A stretch of DNA of 64,000 bases from Acorus gramineus (Eukaryota > Streptophyta > Magnoliopsida > Acorales > Acoraceae), in contig CM060851.1 of the NCBI GenBank assembly GCA_030737835.1, positions 6,747,635 to 6,811,634 on the forward strand, written 5' to 3'. Of the stretch, positions 24,495-37,137 are shown piece by piece. The notes below the pieces were generated by a model, which worked only from the letters and a program-made list of their open reading frames with translations, searched no databases and had not been told where the DNA came from. Position numbers and translations under genes: made by a program. Position 1 is the stretch's first letter, and each line of letters begins with the position of its first letter.

Positions 24495-25206
24495 CCCATG
24501 TTTGGTTCAAGAATATAATTATTCTGAGATTTATAACTATTCTAGTATAAATAAAGATATAATGATTTTGTGTTTGGTTGTGTTTTGAATTATTCTCATG
24601 GGGAAACGTAATAATAAAGTTTTTGTTGTTTGGATAAAATATGAATAAAATGTGGATAAAGATTTATAAAAGATAAAAAAAGGGATTTTTAGTTTTAAGT
24701 CCCCACAAACTATCATATTTAGTGATCGATCCCTCCCTTCTTCGTATTTAGGTTTTAGTCCCCCGATTTAAAGGATAATTCATGGATAGATCCCTCACAG
24801 GGACTAAAAAGTAAATTAAATAATTTATGGATAGGTCCCTCTCAGGGACTAAAAAGGAACTATCATTTAAATCTGGTGACTAAAACCTAAATACGAAGAA
24901 GGGAGGGATCGATCACTAAATATGATGGTTTGTGGGGACTTAAAACTAAAAATCCCTAAAAAAAATGATGACAGTTGATTTATAAGAGGTGATGACAGTT
25001 GATTTGATAGTGGACCCACATATTCTTTTAGTTTGAATAACCTGGAATAACTTAATTCTAATGGGTGGATGGAATCCATATACCACTTTATACTAATTAA
25101 TTCTGGCATACAGATTCTCATTTATTTTAGTTATCCAAACAATCATAATGAAGTTCTTCTGACTAATTCCAATTTATACCGGGCTTATTCTCTAACCAAA
25201 CATGGG
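24495..25206. mobile_element. CATGTTTGGTT-family MITE interrupted by another MITE
   Basis: It matches 10371-10803 but is split at an A-run by the Mutator-type MITE at 24682-24956. The nested order shows that the Mutator-type MITE arrived later. Confidence 0.75.
24682..24956. mobile_element. Mutator-type MITE inserted only in unit 2
   Basis: This 275-bp element has ~80-bp near-perfect inverted arms starting GGGATTTTTAGTTTTAAGTC. Flanks are TAAAAAAA on the left and TAAAAAAAA on the right. The empty site in unit 1 (about 10549-10558) has a single TAAAAAAA, so this is a clean insertion. Confidence 0.85.
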
Positions 25207-27021
25207 CCGAGTTTTGATGGCTTCTTTTCACATTGAAATTTTTTTTTTTATGGCATTCGATTTTTTTGGAGAAACTGTTAGAGGTTTTTTTCAAATATTT
25301 GTTTCCGAAAGCTGTAAAGAGTTTGATTTGCTTATTTTTTATTCTCATTCATACGTGTAGAAGTACCACCATACAAGGAAGATTAGCTATAATAAGCTCA
25401 CTTTGGTATAGAACACGAGAAATTCGTCTTTATGACCGCAACATAAAAAGAGAGAAGGAGAGAGAAAGTGGGAGGAAAAAAACATTGGTTTCTAATGAAG
25501 GGTATTTAGGTATTTTACTTTTTCAAGTAATTTAAAAGTCAAACATCCAGCTAATGAGATTATGACACCTAATGGGACTTGTAATTGGGGTCTATATTTT
25601 GAGGCCCATATAGCAAGACTCAATTAATAATGCTAGAGAGAATCTAAGGAGGATAAGGTAATCACTTTGATTGTAATTACCTCACAAATATTTCCTAAAA
25701 TTATGGATCCCACATCTTACAATATGTTATATGTTTGTTTACTTCCTGGTTGTCTTAAATAACAAAGGGTTCAGTTCTGTGTTTTGCATGGTGTATTCCT
25801 CTTAAAATGTATATAATAAAACTCCCTTCCTTCAGTGAACCGAGCTTGATCAAATCCTAAGGAGCACCTACCTCAAAAACAAAATTCCCTTCCTTAAATT
25901 TGATATATATTTTAATATTATAATTTTTCTACATTAGTCTTATTTTAAGAACCATTTAATAATAAATACTTAATTACTTGCATATTTAATGCCATCATAT
26001 CAATAATTTAAAGTGATCTAATATTTTTTTAATAAATCCAATTAAACTACCCTTCTCAAAATTGCTAATTAATACAAAAATATATATATATTTTAAATTA
26101 TGAGGTTTGAGTGGATGATCATGCTGCTAGTTCCCATATATTTTGATTTTTAAAAATAGAAAATAAAATTCTAATGAAATGCAAAAAAAGAAAATTGATA
26201 TGCTTCATCTAATCTCTTTAACAAAAATGACCCCAAAATAATGCTCCAGCAAATCAGATGCCAAACAAGGAATTATGCAACATATATAAGCATATCAAGC
26301 AGAGAATACAGACCAAATCCTATAAATAAATAAAAATTAAAATACACCAAGTTACAGTTGATAAACTGTAAGCTAAAAACACATTATTCCATTTCAACAA
26401 ACCAATTATAAACACACAAATAAAATAAATCTCACTAAACTTTAAAAAATGTATACATATATGTGTTGTTTGGACGGAGAAATTGCAGTAGAATATATAG
26501 GGATAAGGTGAAATAAAGCCTAAAATGGTGTTTGGAAACCTAAAATAAGTGGAAATTCATATGTTTGTATAAGCTGGTATGAAATGATATTACTGTACCT
26601 CTTCTCCTGTGAAATTGGTTATTCCACCTTATCTATTTTAGCAGCATATATGGACTCCACGACGTGGCGCCCTGCAACACATATCGGCCCATAAATGTAT
26701 AGTCATTATATATGTTGAATTTGAATTTGATGATGGTGTATGAGTATGCTGTGGTGAACGTTACTTAATGATGCATTCCAATTAAACAGATATATGTTAA
26801 AATTTGAAAAAACATAGAGTTCAACTCTAATCTCCACCAACCACTCTTTAAAAACTGACTATTCCCTTGTTCCTTCTTCTTTACTGTATTCTTATTATTA
26901 TAAGGTGCTTAGTACTATATATAATACTATTTGGTGTATTAATACTACTTATATATTCAAGACTGTTTTGTATATTTTACCCATACTATTCTTTAACAGT
27001 AACTACATACATTAATTAAAC
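25207..27021. other. No gene recognised; 3' flank of DC1 copy 2
   Basis: It corresponds to 10804-12635 and is AT-rich. No independent feature is visible beyond small indels relative to unit 1. Confidence 0.55.
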
Positions 27022-28019
27022 TCACCGGAAAATTTCATCGTAGATGGTGACCAGCATAAATGTGGGATCCCCAAGTAACACCGACAGAAACAACATCAAG
27101 AACCGCGCCACCCTGTTCACCACCTCTGCACCCCTCCTCCACCTCTTGGGCCTCTTCTGAACCTGAACGATCTGACTCACCGTCGATACCGATGCGTCAG
27201 TCCTCTCGACAACCACTCCTCCCCTGACACAGCCGCCGCCGTTCTCCCTCATCTTCTCAAGGTACTCGACGAGCAGCTTCTTCGCACACGATACGTGGAT
27301 GCGGTCCTTGCTGTTTCCCGACGACACGAACCACCACGTCCTGGCCCCCCTCCAAAGCTCCAACTCGCCGCAATGCGAACACTTGGAAGCGGAGTCACTC
27401 TCGAGGTTGAATTTTTTACCTTCAAATTCCAGTGTTCGGAGGAGGGCGCAGGATGGGTGCAGGATTCTTTTGAATGAAACAAAGATGGAAAGAAAATAAA
27501 ATAAAATTAAAATATTAATGAAGGAAAATCTAGAAAAATTAGTGTCTTTCACCTTTGACATTGATGATTTATGTTGCACTTGTACATGTAACCCCGTATG
27601 TTCAATCCGCAAGCGTTGCAGATCGGATGAGGACGATTGTCTGATCCGCGGAACAGATTGAAGACGCACTGATTGTAGAAACGGACGGTGACGATGGGTT
27701 GGAGGAAGGGTGACGCGCAGTATTCGTGGACGGAGAAGTTGCAGTTTGGGAGGGGGCAGCGGAACATCTTACCCATCCAAATCTCCTTGCATTTGTCGCA
27801 GGTGGAGAAGGTGTGGTCTTTGTCGTGTTGGAGACTGTGTTTGTGATCGGAGTCCATGATTCCTCTGAAGCCTGCTGGTGGTGGTGGTGGTGGTGGTGCT
27901 AATGCCGCTGCTACTGCTGCTGCTGCTGTTGTAGCTGCTGCTGCCGCTGCCGCCGCTGGACGTATCATTTTCCATTTATTTATAGTTAGGATCCAATTTA
28001 ACCTTTTGAGCATTTTCAA
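27022..28019 (-). CDS. DC1-domain (cysteine/histidine-rich C1) protein, copy 2
   Basis: Exons are 28019-27553 and 27466-27022, with an 86-bp GT-AG phase-2 intron. The product is 303 residues. The exon 1 product is identical to copy 1; in exon 2 I see one substitution (GGCIRGG there, GGCVRGG here). All visible C1 zinc ligands are kept, so both copies look intact. The splice joins ..NHQCQ to ..ILHPSCA, restoring a C1 module. Without splicing, a frame runs through the intron here (27022-27669) that copy 1 lacks. The C-terminal VARFLMLFLSVLL stretch may be a membrane or hydrophobic-core segment. Function unknown beyond the family. Confidence 0.85.
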
Positions 28020-28060
28020 ACATCAATTGAAACAACTGCATGTGATTGGAGACATGAGAG

Positions 28061-28253
28061 TCTTAAAGAATCATTATTGAAAGAATATTATGTATTTATT
28101 ATGATTATTAATAATATTATTAGTTTCTAAATTTTCTTAGTATTTTTTTCTCATATTTTAGGTTTTTCTAATGTATGTATAAATAGAGTATTTGACTTTT
28201 CTAATACAATAACAAAAATTTTCTTTCTTTTATTCTAACATAGTGTCAGAGCC
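28061..28253 (+). mobile_element. Single LTR plus degraded primer-binding site, unit 2 copy
   Basis: The LTR spans 28061-28240, ending TATTCTAACA. The primer-binding site at 28241-28253 reads TAGTGTCAGAGCC, one more mismatch than in unit 1. This region differs more between units than the DC1 exons do, with several small indels. Confidence 0.65.
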
Positions 28254-29345
28254 TTTATCTCAAAAATCCTAGATGTACAAATATTTTCTTTTCTTCTTCT
28301 CCGTTTCAATTGAAGAATCTTCAATCGGAGCGGGGGGAGGACTCTTGGTATTCATATTTTTCTTTGGTAACTTTGTTTGCTTCTCGCGCGAACCCTATTT
28401 GTTTGCGTTGTGGTTGTTCTTCTCTCTCCGTTGTGTAATATCACCGTTGAGAGCCATCGCCAAGCGCCGCACTGTTGCTGTTGAGAGCTGCCGTCATCGT
28501 GACGAGCCACTAAAGCACCTTTGTTGCCGAGTGCCGTCACCGCTGAATCGCGTTGGAACACCCGTTCGAGCACGCGTTGGAAGGAAAAAAAAATCAGGAA
28601 CCCATACATCAACCATCTCCAGAGACGGACAGGTTCCTTCCGCAAGAGCCATCCGCTGCTGCTGCCGCCGGCCCATCGTCGTTATCGCTATCGAGCCCTG
28701 TTCCTCACGCCTCCACCCCCTTCCATGCTGGTGTATGAGTTTTTTTTAAAAATTTTTTTTTTTTGTTATCAAAACCAATGATTGAAAACTTGGGTGCATG
28801 TGATATTTGTATGTCTTGAGTTGAACAATTAAAATTTAAAAATCATTACAAATGGTTTCATGGGAAATTTTGGAACAGAATATAAAGATTATTTATTTTT
28901 TAATTGGCTCTCTGAACAATAGAACAACAAGAGCAAATTCTACAAATAACAAGAAGATATGTAATTCATTGGGAAAAATACAAATAAAAACATTGAAGTA
29001 CCATTAGTAATATCAACATGAAAATAAACGACCTACCCCCTCGTAATAGGAGATGTTGTCCATCCATTTTAACTGAGAAATACTTCGTTGATGGATTGTG
29101 TGCACTTCTTGAGGATTGCATGTGTATATAGTGGTACACAGTGGACCTTATTCCAATGCTGGAGATCATGTAGTAGGTGAGCTTGAAAAAAAAATGTTTG
29201 TTTTTTTCAGTATACCCGTGTTAGAAATCGAAATTGTGGAAAATTACCCATGTACCAGGTCTGACACACATATCCATCAGAATTTTTAGGGAAAATTAAC
29301 TGGGGATACTCCAGGTCACCCTCAATTATTTTTAAACCGCTTGCT
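28254..29345. other. Leader of the LTR remnant and spacer, no gene
   Basis: It corresponds to 13878-15000. A 158-codon frame (28273-28749) shares its C-terminal part with the unit 1 frame, but its middle is in another frame. No retroelement protein motif is visible. Confidence 0.5.
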
Positions 29346-29771
29346 CATGTTTGGTTCAAAAATTAAATTATTCTGATCGATTTATAATTATTCTAGTATA
29401 AATAAGAATAAAATGATTTTGTGTTTCGTTGTGTTTTGAATTATTTTCATTGGAAAACGTAATAATAAAGTTTTTGTTGTTTGGATAAAATATGAATAAA
29501 GTGTGGATAAAGATTTATAAAAGATAAAAAATTAATGACAGTTGATTTATAAGAGGTGATGACAGTTGATTTGACAGTGGGCCCATATATTCTTTTGGTT
29601 TGAATAACCTGGAATAACTTAATTTTAATGGATGGATGGAATTTATATACCACTTTTTACTAGTTAATTTTGACATACAGATTCTCATTTATTTTAATTA
29701 TCCAAACATTCATAATAAGGTTATTCCAACTAATTCGAATTTATTTCAGGCTTATTCTCCAATCAAACATG
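29346..29771. mobile_element. CATGTTTGGTT-family MITE, unit 2 copy of the second member
   Basis: It matches 15001-15426, with the same ends and interior motifs. Confidence 0.7.
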
Positions 29772-32700
29772 GGTTTTGACTTTTTGGAGTTTTTCTTACA
29801 TCTATAAAGAGAAGTACTCATTTCTTTTTTTTTTGTCCTTTTTACTAACAATTTGTTAAGTCATTTTTATTTGACAAAAATACCTTTCTTCAATCTTATT
29901 TTAGCCATTTTTCAAAGGCTTCTTTCAAATCTTCCTTCCCTCGTCTCTTTGCAACTCCATTTTCGTCTCCAACATCTTCTTTCCTCTCCGAATGTCATTT
30001 ATTTTCTCATCTCTCTCTCTGCCCTCCAAAATGAATTCTCTCTTATCATCAAAACTTACACAGGCAAGAAGTCCCCAAAATCACATCTTTTTTTCTACAG
30101 TGGTGGTAATGACAGACGATGATTATGACAGTGATGACGAACGTTCCGTGTAAACATTCCCTTGCCTCTCGAACACTTTAATTCCTCCTCACTTTTTCTT
30201 ATTCTAAGACTCAAAACATGTGTATCCCAAATTTTTGTTGAAAGTCCGTATGATTTTGTTATACATGCATGTTATTTTCATTAATTAGGGACATTTATAT
30301 AGGTATTCTGTATTGTTCTGCATGTGTTGTTAATGTATATGAGTACAATGTTAATGTGTCTAGGAACATTGTTAAACAGTCTGGTTACATTGTTAATTTG
30401 TCTGGTACATTGTTAAATATGTAGGAATTCCGTGGTTGAAAATGTATTTCAGAATGTATTATTTCATACATGATGTTGAAGATTGGCCTAAGAATCATGA
30501 ATGAGCAATGTCCTTTGATTCATCTTCTTAAGAATATTTTTATATTGTGAAATAATAAGATTTTATTGTTTTTGGAGTACCATGGGATGCTTGTCAAGAA
30601 ATATGGGAAGCATCTGGTTAGAAGGATGGATATGGACTTTGATCTAGACAACATATCCAAATTCAGAGGAGAATTTACTACCAAAATCCTAAGAAGAGCT
30701 AAAAAAAAGTGAAGATCGGATTCAGAAGATGCAACAGGCTGCTGACTAATAGATGATTAACAATTTTTTGTGCTGAACAGTGAGTGTTTTGTAAATGAAT
30801 GTCTTATTCTTTTGGTGGTTAGGATAAGATATGTTATAAAGTTCTATACATAAACATCAGAACGACTCTTGTGATACATTATACATTATAAGAAGAATCA
30901 CAAAACAATTACCCTTTCATCATCCCTAATAATTGGCCACTTGTTAACATTAGGCATGAAATAATACATTCTGAAATACACTTTCAACCGAATAACCTGC
31001 ATATTCAATGTACCTCATCAACTATTTGTAAAAAAATACCCTGACAAGTGTACAATGTATCCAAAAGGATTAAAAATATACCCAAATAGATTAACAATGT
31101 ATCCATACAAGTTAACAATATACCTATATAAGTTAACAACGTACCCAAGCAATTTAAGAATGTACCATAACTTAATATGAGTGTAATTACCATTCTATAA
31201 ATGGATTCGATGAAATCATATATGTTTTTTTATGGACTTGATATCTACAAATTTACGGTTCTTGAAATCTCACTCAATGGAATCCAATTCATCAAGATAC
31301 CATAATGATCCTAATAAATGAAAATCGAGATTACACATTCTACATTCAACCAATGATAATAAATTTCAACCCATCCAAAAAAAGGAAATACACAAAAAAA
31401 CAAAAACAAATCAAACTAAACGTGGTGGGGATTTTTTGTTTGGAGACATTACAAGGAGGGGATGCAGTCTCAATACCCTTTTCAAATCACTTTTTTCGGA
31501 TTTGGATCTCTTGATAGATACAAGGGACAACAATGGTTGAGACTTGAGACCTTCTTTACAAATAGTTTCAAATGGTTACCTGCATTGAGGAGGGTTTCAA
31601 ATGATTGTCTTTGCAAATTAGAGAGGGTTGAAAGGGTATTTTGAGTAGTATAAATGGTGTTATTGACGGAAAATTGGTGGGAGGACCTAAAAGAAATTCA
31701 AAAAGCAAATAGGGATATAAAAAATCTTGAAAGCTTCGAGGGACCTAAAGAAAATAGAGATGTGACCATAGAGATTCTTAATTAATTTTTTCAATTTTAG
31801 AAGTAGTGCAACAATGATGTCACGTGATTAAGTGTTTAAAATACCCTATTCTAATTGTGAAGGATGATGAAAGACCTTTCAGAGCATGATTTTTGTGTCT
31901 AACCCTATACTCTATACATATCATCTTTGGCTATCAGTCAACGCAAGCTGTCAACATAGACCAACTCCGTTCTGTATTGTATTGGTTCTTCACATTTTTT
32001 TTAATGGATAAAAAAAAAATTGTATTAGTATGATTGAGTAGTTATATTTAAAAAGTTATAAAATTTACAATAGAAAACATTATGGTCAACTAAGACATTG
32101 CACTCTCATCCAAACTCTAAATTAAATATAAAAAATATTAGACTTAGTTTGTTTTACCAACTAAAACTCAGACAAAAAAATATTTTTATTTTTTTTAAAT
32201 AGTAAATATTATCTAATTAAGTATATGCTTTGATAAATAGTGTATATCTCTCTATTTCTAATTGAATGAATCATTTTTAGTAAGTATTAAAAAAATATTT
32301 AATGAGACATATACAACGTCTAACGAGATATATGTTTCACTAAATTTCCAACTAGATATATAAATCTGTATTTTGAATTGAGAAAAAACTGAGTGTACGT
32401 AACAGCACTCATTAAATATACTAATTTGTCCTGTGCGTCTTTTAGCCTCGTTAGATGAGACTAGAAATAGGTCCGATCACGCAGAACATTTCCCATAACT
32501 TATTATTAAAAAAATTATGCTATCCCTTGGTGGATTACAAAGAGGGGCACGTTGTTTGTTAATTTAGGACCAAGTAGTCGTAAACAATTCCAAAAATAAT
32601 AAATAAATAATTAATTTAAATTAATTAAGAATTGTTTGTGTTTATATGTCATGATGGTCCCCATGATCAAGATGCGGAGAAATAGACAAAAACATTGACT

Positions 32701-33272
32701 AGGGAGATTATATATTTTTTATTTTTTTTTGAAGAAAATAGATATTTACTACTCGATTTTCATTTATGTTTATTGAATTACAAACTCTGAATGGAAAAGG
32801 TGGAAGGGGGGAGGGAGGAGGCACCAAATAGAAAACAAAACAAAAAACAAAATCCATTGTGGAAGGCAACGGAAGCCCTCGCACAGATAGAAGAGCTATC
32901 TACTCCGAAACGCCTAAACATTGACTTGGGAGCTTATATTATTAACTTTAGACTTAACATGCATGCGTAAAAGTCCCATGATATTTATTTGTCTATTTCT
33001 AATCTCTTGGAAAACGCGTAGAGATATCGTCAGGTATGGGGATAACATTGATTGTTTGACTCATGATAACGGGTTATATATATATACATGAAAAAATCCA
33101 TATAACTCTTTACAAACTGTCTAATATCCATATAACCCATGATTTTTTATGTTCATCCCTTACAAACACATATGTAAATTCAAATAGTCTTCTGTATTAA
33201 AATTCTATTAACAAGTTAGGAATATTATGAAAATATTATGTTAGTTTAACCTACGATGAAAATATAATATCT
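29772..33272. other. No gene; copy of the probable Mutator-like relic and spacer
   Basis: It corresponds to 15427-18951. The short direct array is at about 30325-30425 and its inverted counterpart at about 31030-31175. A single-base-scale indel breaks the frame seen at 15431-15811. Confidence 0.45.
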
Positions 33273-33297
33273 CCCCCCCCCCCCCCCCCCCCCCCCC
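33273..33297 (+). repeat. Homopolymer run of 25 C
   Basis: It sits where unit 1 has the MITE and a further ~40 bases. A pure run of this length may be real or a mis-assembled or gap-filled site. Confidence 0.85.
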
Positions 33298-34399
33298 AAG
33301 AGGATTTCCGGTATGAATTTGCGGTATGTGTGGGTTTTGTGTTCCAACCCTTCGTAGTCAGACATGTCTAAAAATAAAAACATACGTATATATTTAATTT
33401 ACACAAATAAAGGGCATGTTTAATGATCAAAACAGAAAAACAAAAAGGTACACAGAGTACTTCAGTATTGGTGGGGATGTCTTGTCACTTCCCAATAAAA
33501 GAATAGTAAGTTTATAAGTTTAACACCACTTGACAATGATTCGACACACGTATAATAAATATATTGATAAGTGTGACATGATCGATCTTACCAGGAACTT
33601 GCATGACGTGACTTCCGTTGCTTCCAAATTAAATATATACAACACTCGCAAGCGTGGGGAGACGCGGTGCTTGTTGACTATTAAATCAAGCTCGTTGTGG
33701 TGGGGATATTGAAACCAAATCAATCTTGCTAAACGAGATTGAAACTGTGTTTGATAAATAATTGTTCTGAGAACTTTTCAAATGTGCGCGGGTCATTTTA
33801 TACATAAAAGCGTCAAACGCGTGCATCCTCATCTTTTATTGTCATATTGTGTTTGGATTTGTAATGGAGTTTTAAAAAGAGCACAAGATGTGTCCATTAG
33901 GGTTGTAATTTTGGTAGATTAAATCAAATCCGAACTTATTCAAACAATTTTTTTTAGGTTTAGGACAAATAGTTTTTTTTATTTGATTTGAGTATGAATT
34001 GAAAAATTAATAAATCAATCTATTTTTATTTGAGTTTGGATTTACTATGAGAAAATCTGAACTAACTGAACCGAATCAAATTAAATTTAAACACATGATT
34101 ATTTATAAACAATATTCATTTAAATTATTATTTTTATATTAAAAATATATTATTATTGTACCATTAATATTCATATAAAATGAATACACACAATAAAAAA
34201 AGTGATTTTCAATGACAGATTAAATCCGTCACCATGGCCAACAACAGGTTTCTAAATGTTTTAATTGGGTAATCGGATCTTGATTCATGTTCAATTACCT
34301 GTTTAATGGTCTGGAAATTGGGGAATTAGTGTATTTCGTGGGGAAAAAAAAACCTTTTGTTTCTCTCCATTCCATGTCTTGCTTTGTTCTACCCACTGC

Positions 34400-34980
34400 C
34401 GCCGTCCCTATGTTACCATTTGTTGAATTTTATATTAATCTTTTTTTAGAGATATATATAATTAAATCAAGTTTCTTCGTCGAGCCAAGTCAATTGGAAT
34501 GGACACGTAATCTTGGCCTTTATCGTGTGAGACCATAAATCCCTGCAGGAGGGATGTGCTTTTGTTTATTATGTTTTTATTCTCTAATTTTTTTTCATTT
34601 TAATTCTAACATATAATCATTTTTTTTTTAATGATAGTAATAATAACAAGATTTCTATCTTTTTAAAAAAAAAATATGAAAAGATCTCGGGTTGAAGTTC
34701 AATTTCATATCTTCTTAACAAATCCTATATATATTTGTCATTTGATAAATTAAATAAAAAATACTTAAAAGGACTTTTTTTTTGTGAAAAAAATAGATCT
34801 TTCTACTTTTATTTTTGTTTCATTAAAAATAGAATTACAAGCCTAAAATGGGGTGTTTCTATTCATAGTGTCATACATTTGAAATTTCAAAACAACTTTT
34901 TTAATAGGTCGACAAGCATGATATGATCAGATCTCGCTAAAGCAGGTTTTAAGGATCAGTCACTTGTCCTACCCCTTTTT
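34400..34980. repeat. Diverged partner of the repeat at 4190-4650
   Basis: Collinear blocks are shared with 4190-4650, including TTTGTTGAATTT, CCAAGTCAATTGGAATGGAC and CATTTGATAAATTA. Indels and substitutions are frequent, so it is old. Confidence 0.5.
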
Positions 34981-35872
34981 AGGAGGGAAAAAAAATCTAT
35001 AGGCATATACCTAATACTTGAAATGATATATTGACCCAGGTAATAAAATCCAAAACCCTTCAATGAAGAGGGAATACATTTACCACCAATCTGTCAAGAA
35101 GTGGTTTCACTGAATTATAATGGATTGATCTTACAATGTGTTGTTTCGCAAAGAAAAATTTTTCTACAAAAATTAATAGTTGGTTAAAATAACTATTAAT
35201 TTCATTGGTAAAAAATTCTAATTGTGAAATTTTTTCTTGGTACTTTGCGAGGATTATTTTTCCCTCTACAGACTTATAACAGGAACAGTTTTTAATTAAT
35301 TAATTTATATTTGTTATTGAGAGTAACATTTCTCTCTCTTTTTGGGATTAACTTGTGCAAAGTCTTCTTCAGTTCTTCTCTTTAGTTAAAAAAAAAAAAA
35401 AAATCATTTTGTTTTAGATATTCTATTTTCTAGGATGACATATTCACACGTTGATAGTATTTATCAACATCAGGTGTGGTCCTTCGAATGAGATACATTG
35501 GTTTTTCTACAAAAGAAGAGTGGAATTTTTATTTTTTTTTATTTTTTTGGGTATTAAAGGTTTTAGAGGAGCTACAAGTCTCTGCAACATACAACAACAT
35601 ATCCATAGGAGGTCTTACAACATACTGGACCACCGCTTATGAAACCAAGCCCAACTGAGCGGTCATATTGGGCCACTGCCCATGAAACACCAAGCCCAAC
35701 AGGGTTGTTTATCCATTTTTTTTCCTTGCTAAATGCAAGTTTCGAACTTCCTCTCTTTTAGAGGTGGAGCGTCCCTTATCAACCAAGCAAAGACTTGCAG
35801 GACGAGTTGAATGATTTTTGTTCTTCTAATTTCTATGTTAGTCATTTCATAAAAGATAATATAAATAAAAAA

Positions 35873-36359
35873 GGTTAAAGACATCCCAATCTTTGTAAAT
35901 ATGAGTAATCTCATATAAGTCTTTATCAAAATTGGGACAGACGTACAAGTCATTGAAAACTCACAAAAACCCATATACATCCCTGGTTTCAATAAAAATT
36001 AATCATAATCTCACTTGTCTAACTTAACTTTAACTTATAATTATAAAATGATTAAATTATCCTTAAATTTTTAACCATTTTCAATCAGTACTTCAATGAA
36101 AATGAAGAAACATAAAAAGTCATACAAAGATAATTTGATCTTTGTATGGACTAATTAGTTTTTTATTATTATTTATGAAGAATATAATGTCTACACAATT
36201 ATATGGTGATAAAATATTCTGTCAAATTTGAATGCAATTTTAACCCGATGATGATAATTAAGTTTTTGTGAGTTTTTAGAGATTTATGTGTCTACTCTAA
36301 CTTTCACAGAGATTTATATGGGATTATCCATGTTTACAGGGATGAAAATGCTTTTAACC
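35873..36359. mobile_element. Long-inverted-repeat MITE, probably Mutator type
   Basis: The left arm begins GGTTAAAGACATCCC, and the right arm ends with inverse-related GATGAAAATGCTTTTAACC. The arms are about 95 bp of imperfect inversion and include ACTCACAAAAAC and its inverse GTTTTTGTGAG. Flanks AATAAAAAA and CATAAAAAA are compatible with a 9-bp duplication at an A-rich site. It is non-coding. Confidence 0.6.
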
Positions 36360-37117
36360 CATAAAAAAATTGCAGTAGTAGCTGTTATTGCAATCGATTC
36401 ATGGAATTAATGAAAACTTATAATGCAAAAGAAAAATATTAGACTCAATTATTTTTGCAGCACAAAACTCAGATCTTCTAATAAAGTATATATTTTATTA
36501 AAAAATGTATATCGCTTCATTTCAATTTAATAATCCATTTTTAATAAGTATAAAATAAATTAAATTAGTTATATACATTGTCTACTAGATTTATATAAAA
36601 ATATATAATATTGTATTTTAGACTGTAAAAAAAATTGTATATAACAATGCACAATGTAATAATACCGAGTCTGAATTTAGTTAGGGCAGGCTCCGATCAG
36701 TCTTGTTAGTACCGAACTACACAACTCATTAATCGAATTATACATCTTATGAATGAAATTACACAATCAATTATCGAATAAATATTCACTTTTTTATTGA
36801 ATAGTGATGATACTTAGAATCCATATTTAATAACTGATTGAATTAAAAAAAATAAATATTTACACAACAATTATTTTTTTATTAAAATACTTCTGATTTT
36901 TAACAATCCATATTTTATATAATAATTGATTGAATCTATTTCATAAAATAATAAAATATATAATTAATAATTCACTGTATAATTCAATTCATAAGCGGTG
37001 GAATTTGATCATTGGATTATACAGTTAGTTACATGACTTAATGAGATGACCGACCGAAACTCCTGAGTAGCAGGAGCCTCTTCAATCTCCGCTGCCTTCA
37101 ACGGTCTCGCCTAAAAA

Positions 37118-37137
37118 AATGCTAGGGTTAGGGTTTC
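37118..37137 (+). promoter_or_regulatory. Telomere-like motif at the start codon of the DHHC gene
   Basis: The first codons read ATGCTAGGGTTAGGGTTTCA and include two reverse telo-box units (TTAGGG, TAGGGTTT). Telo-boxes are usually in leaders; here the motif is coding, so a regulatory role is only possible. Confidence 0.3.

Larger units (their letters stand above)
19656..33706. repeat. Tandem segmental duplication, unit 2 (~14.05 kb)
   Basis: This is the direct copy of 5509-19646. Differences from unit 1 include a stop in the DC1 fragment, a short TA tract, a 34-bp-scale duplication of CTTATCTTACTCATTCTC near 20.69-20.76 kb, a MITE inserted at 24682-24956, and no MITE near 33.27 kb. A run of 25 C at 33273-33297 replaces about 40 bases of unit 1. 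The left end lacks the terminal 12 bases of the hAT-like element. Confidence 0.93.
33707..37118. other. Gene-free repeat-rich region
   Basis: Contents are the diverged partner of 4190-4650 (at 34400-34980), a long-inverted-repeat element (35873-36359), and a stretch at 36420-36660 weakly like 17800-18080. No coding frame is credible. The last few hundred bases hold the promoter of the DHHC gene; no clear TATA box was chosen. Confidence 0.55.

Noticed and set aside
35451..35642. Short frame near GCCCAACTGAGCGG-type repeats at 35.6 kb
   Set aside because: Only 63 codons, no family similarity, in a repeat-rich spacer.
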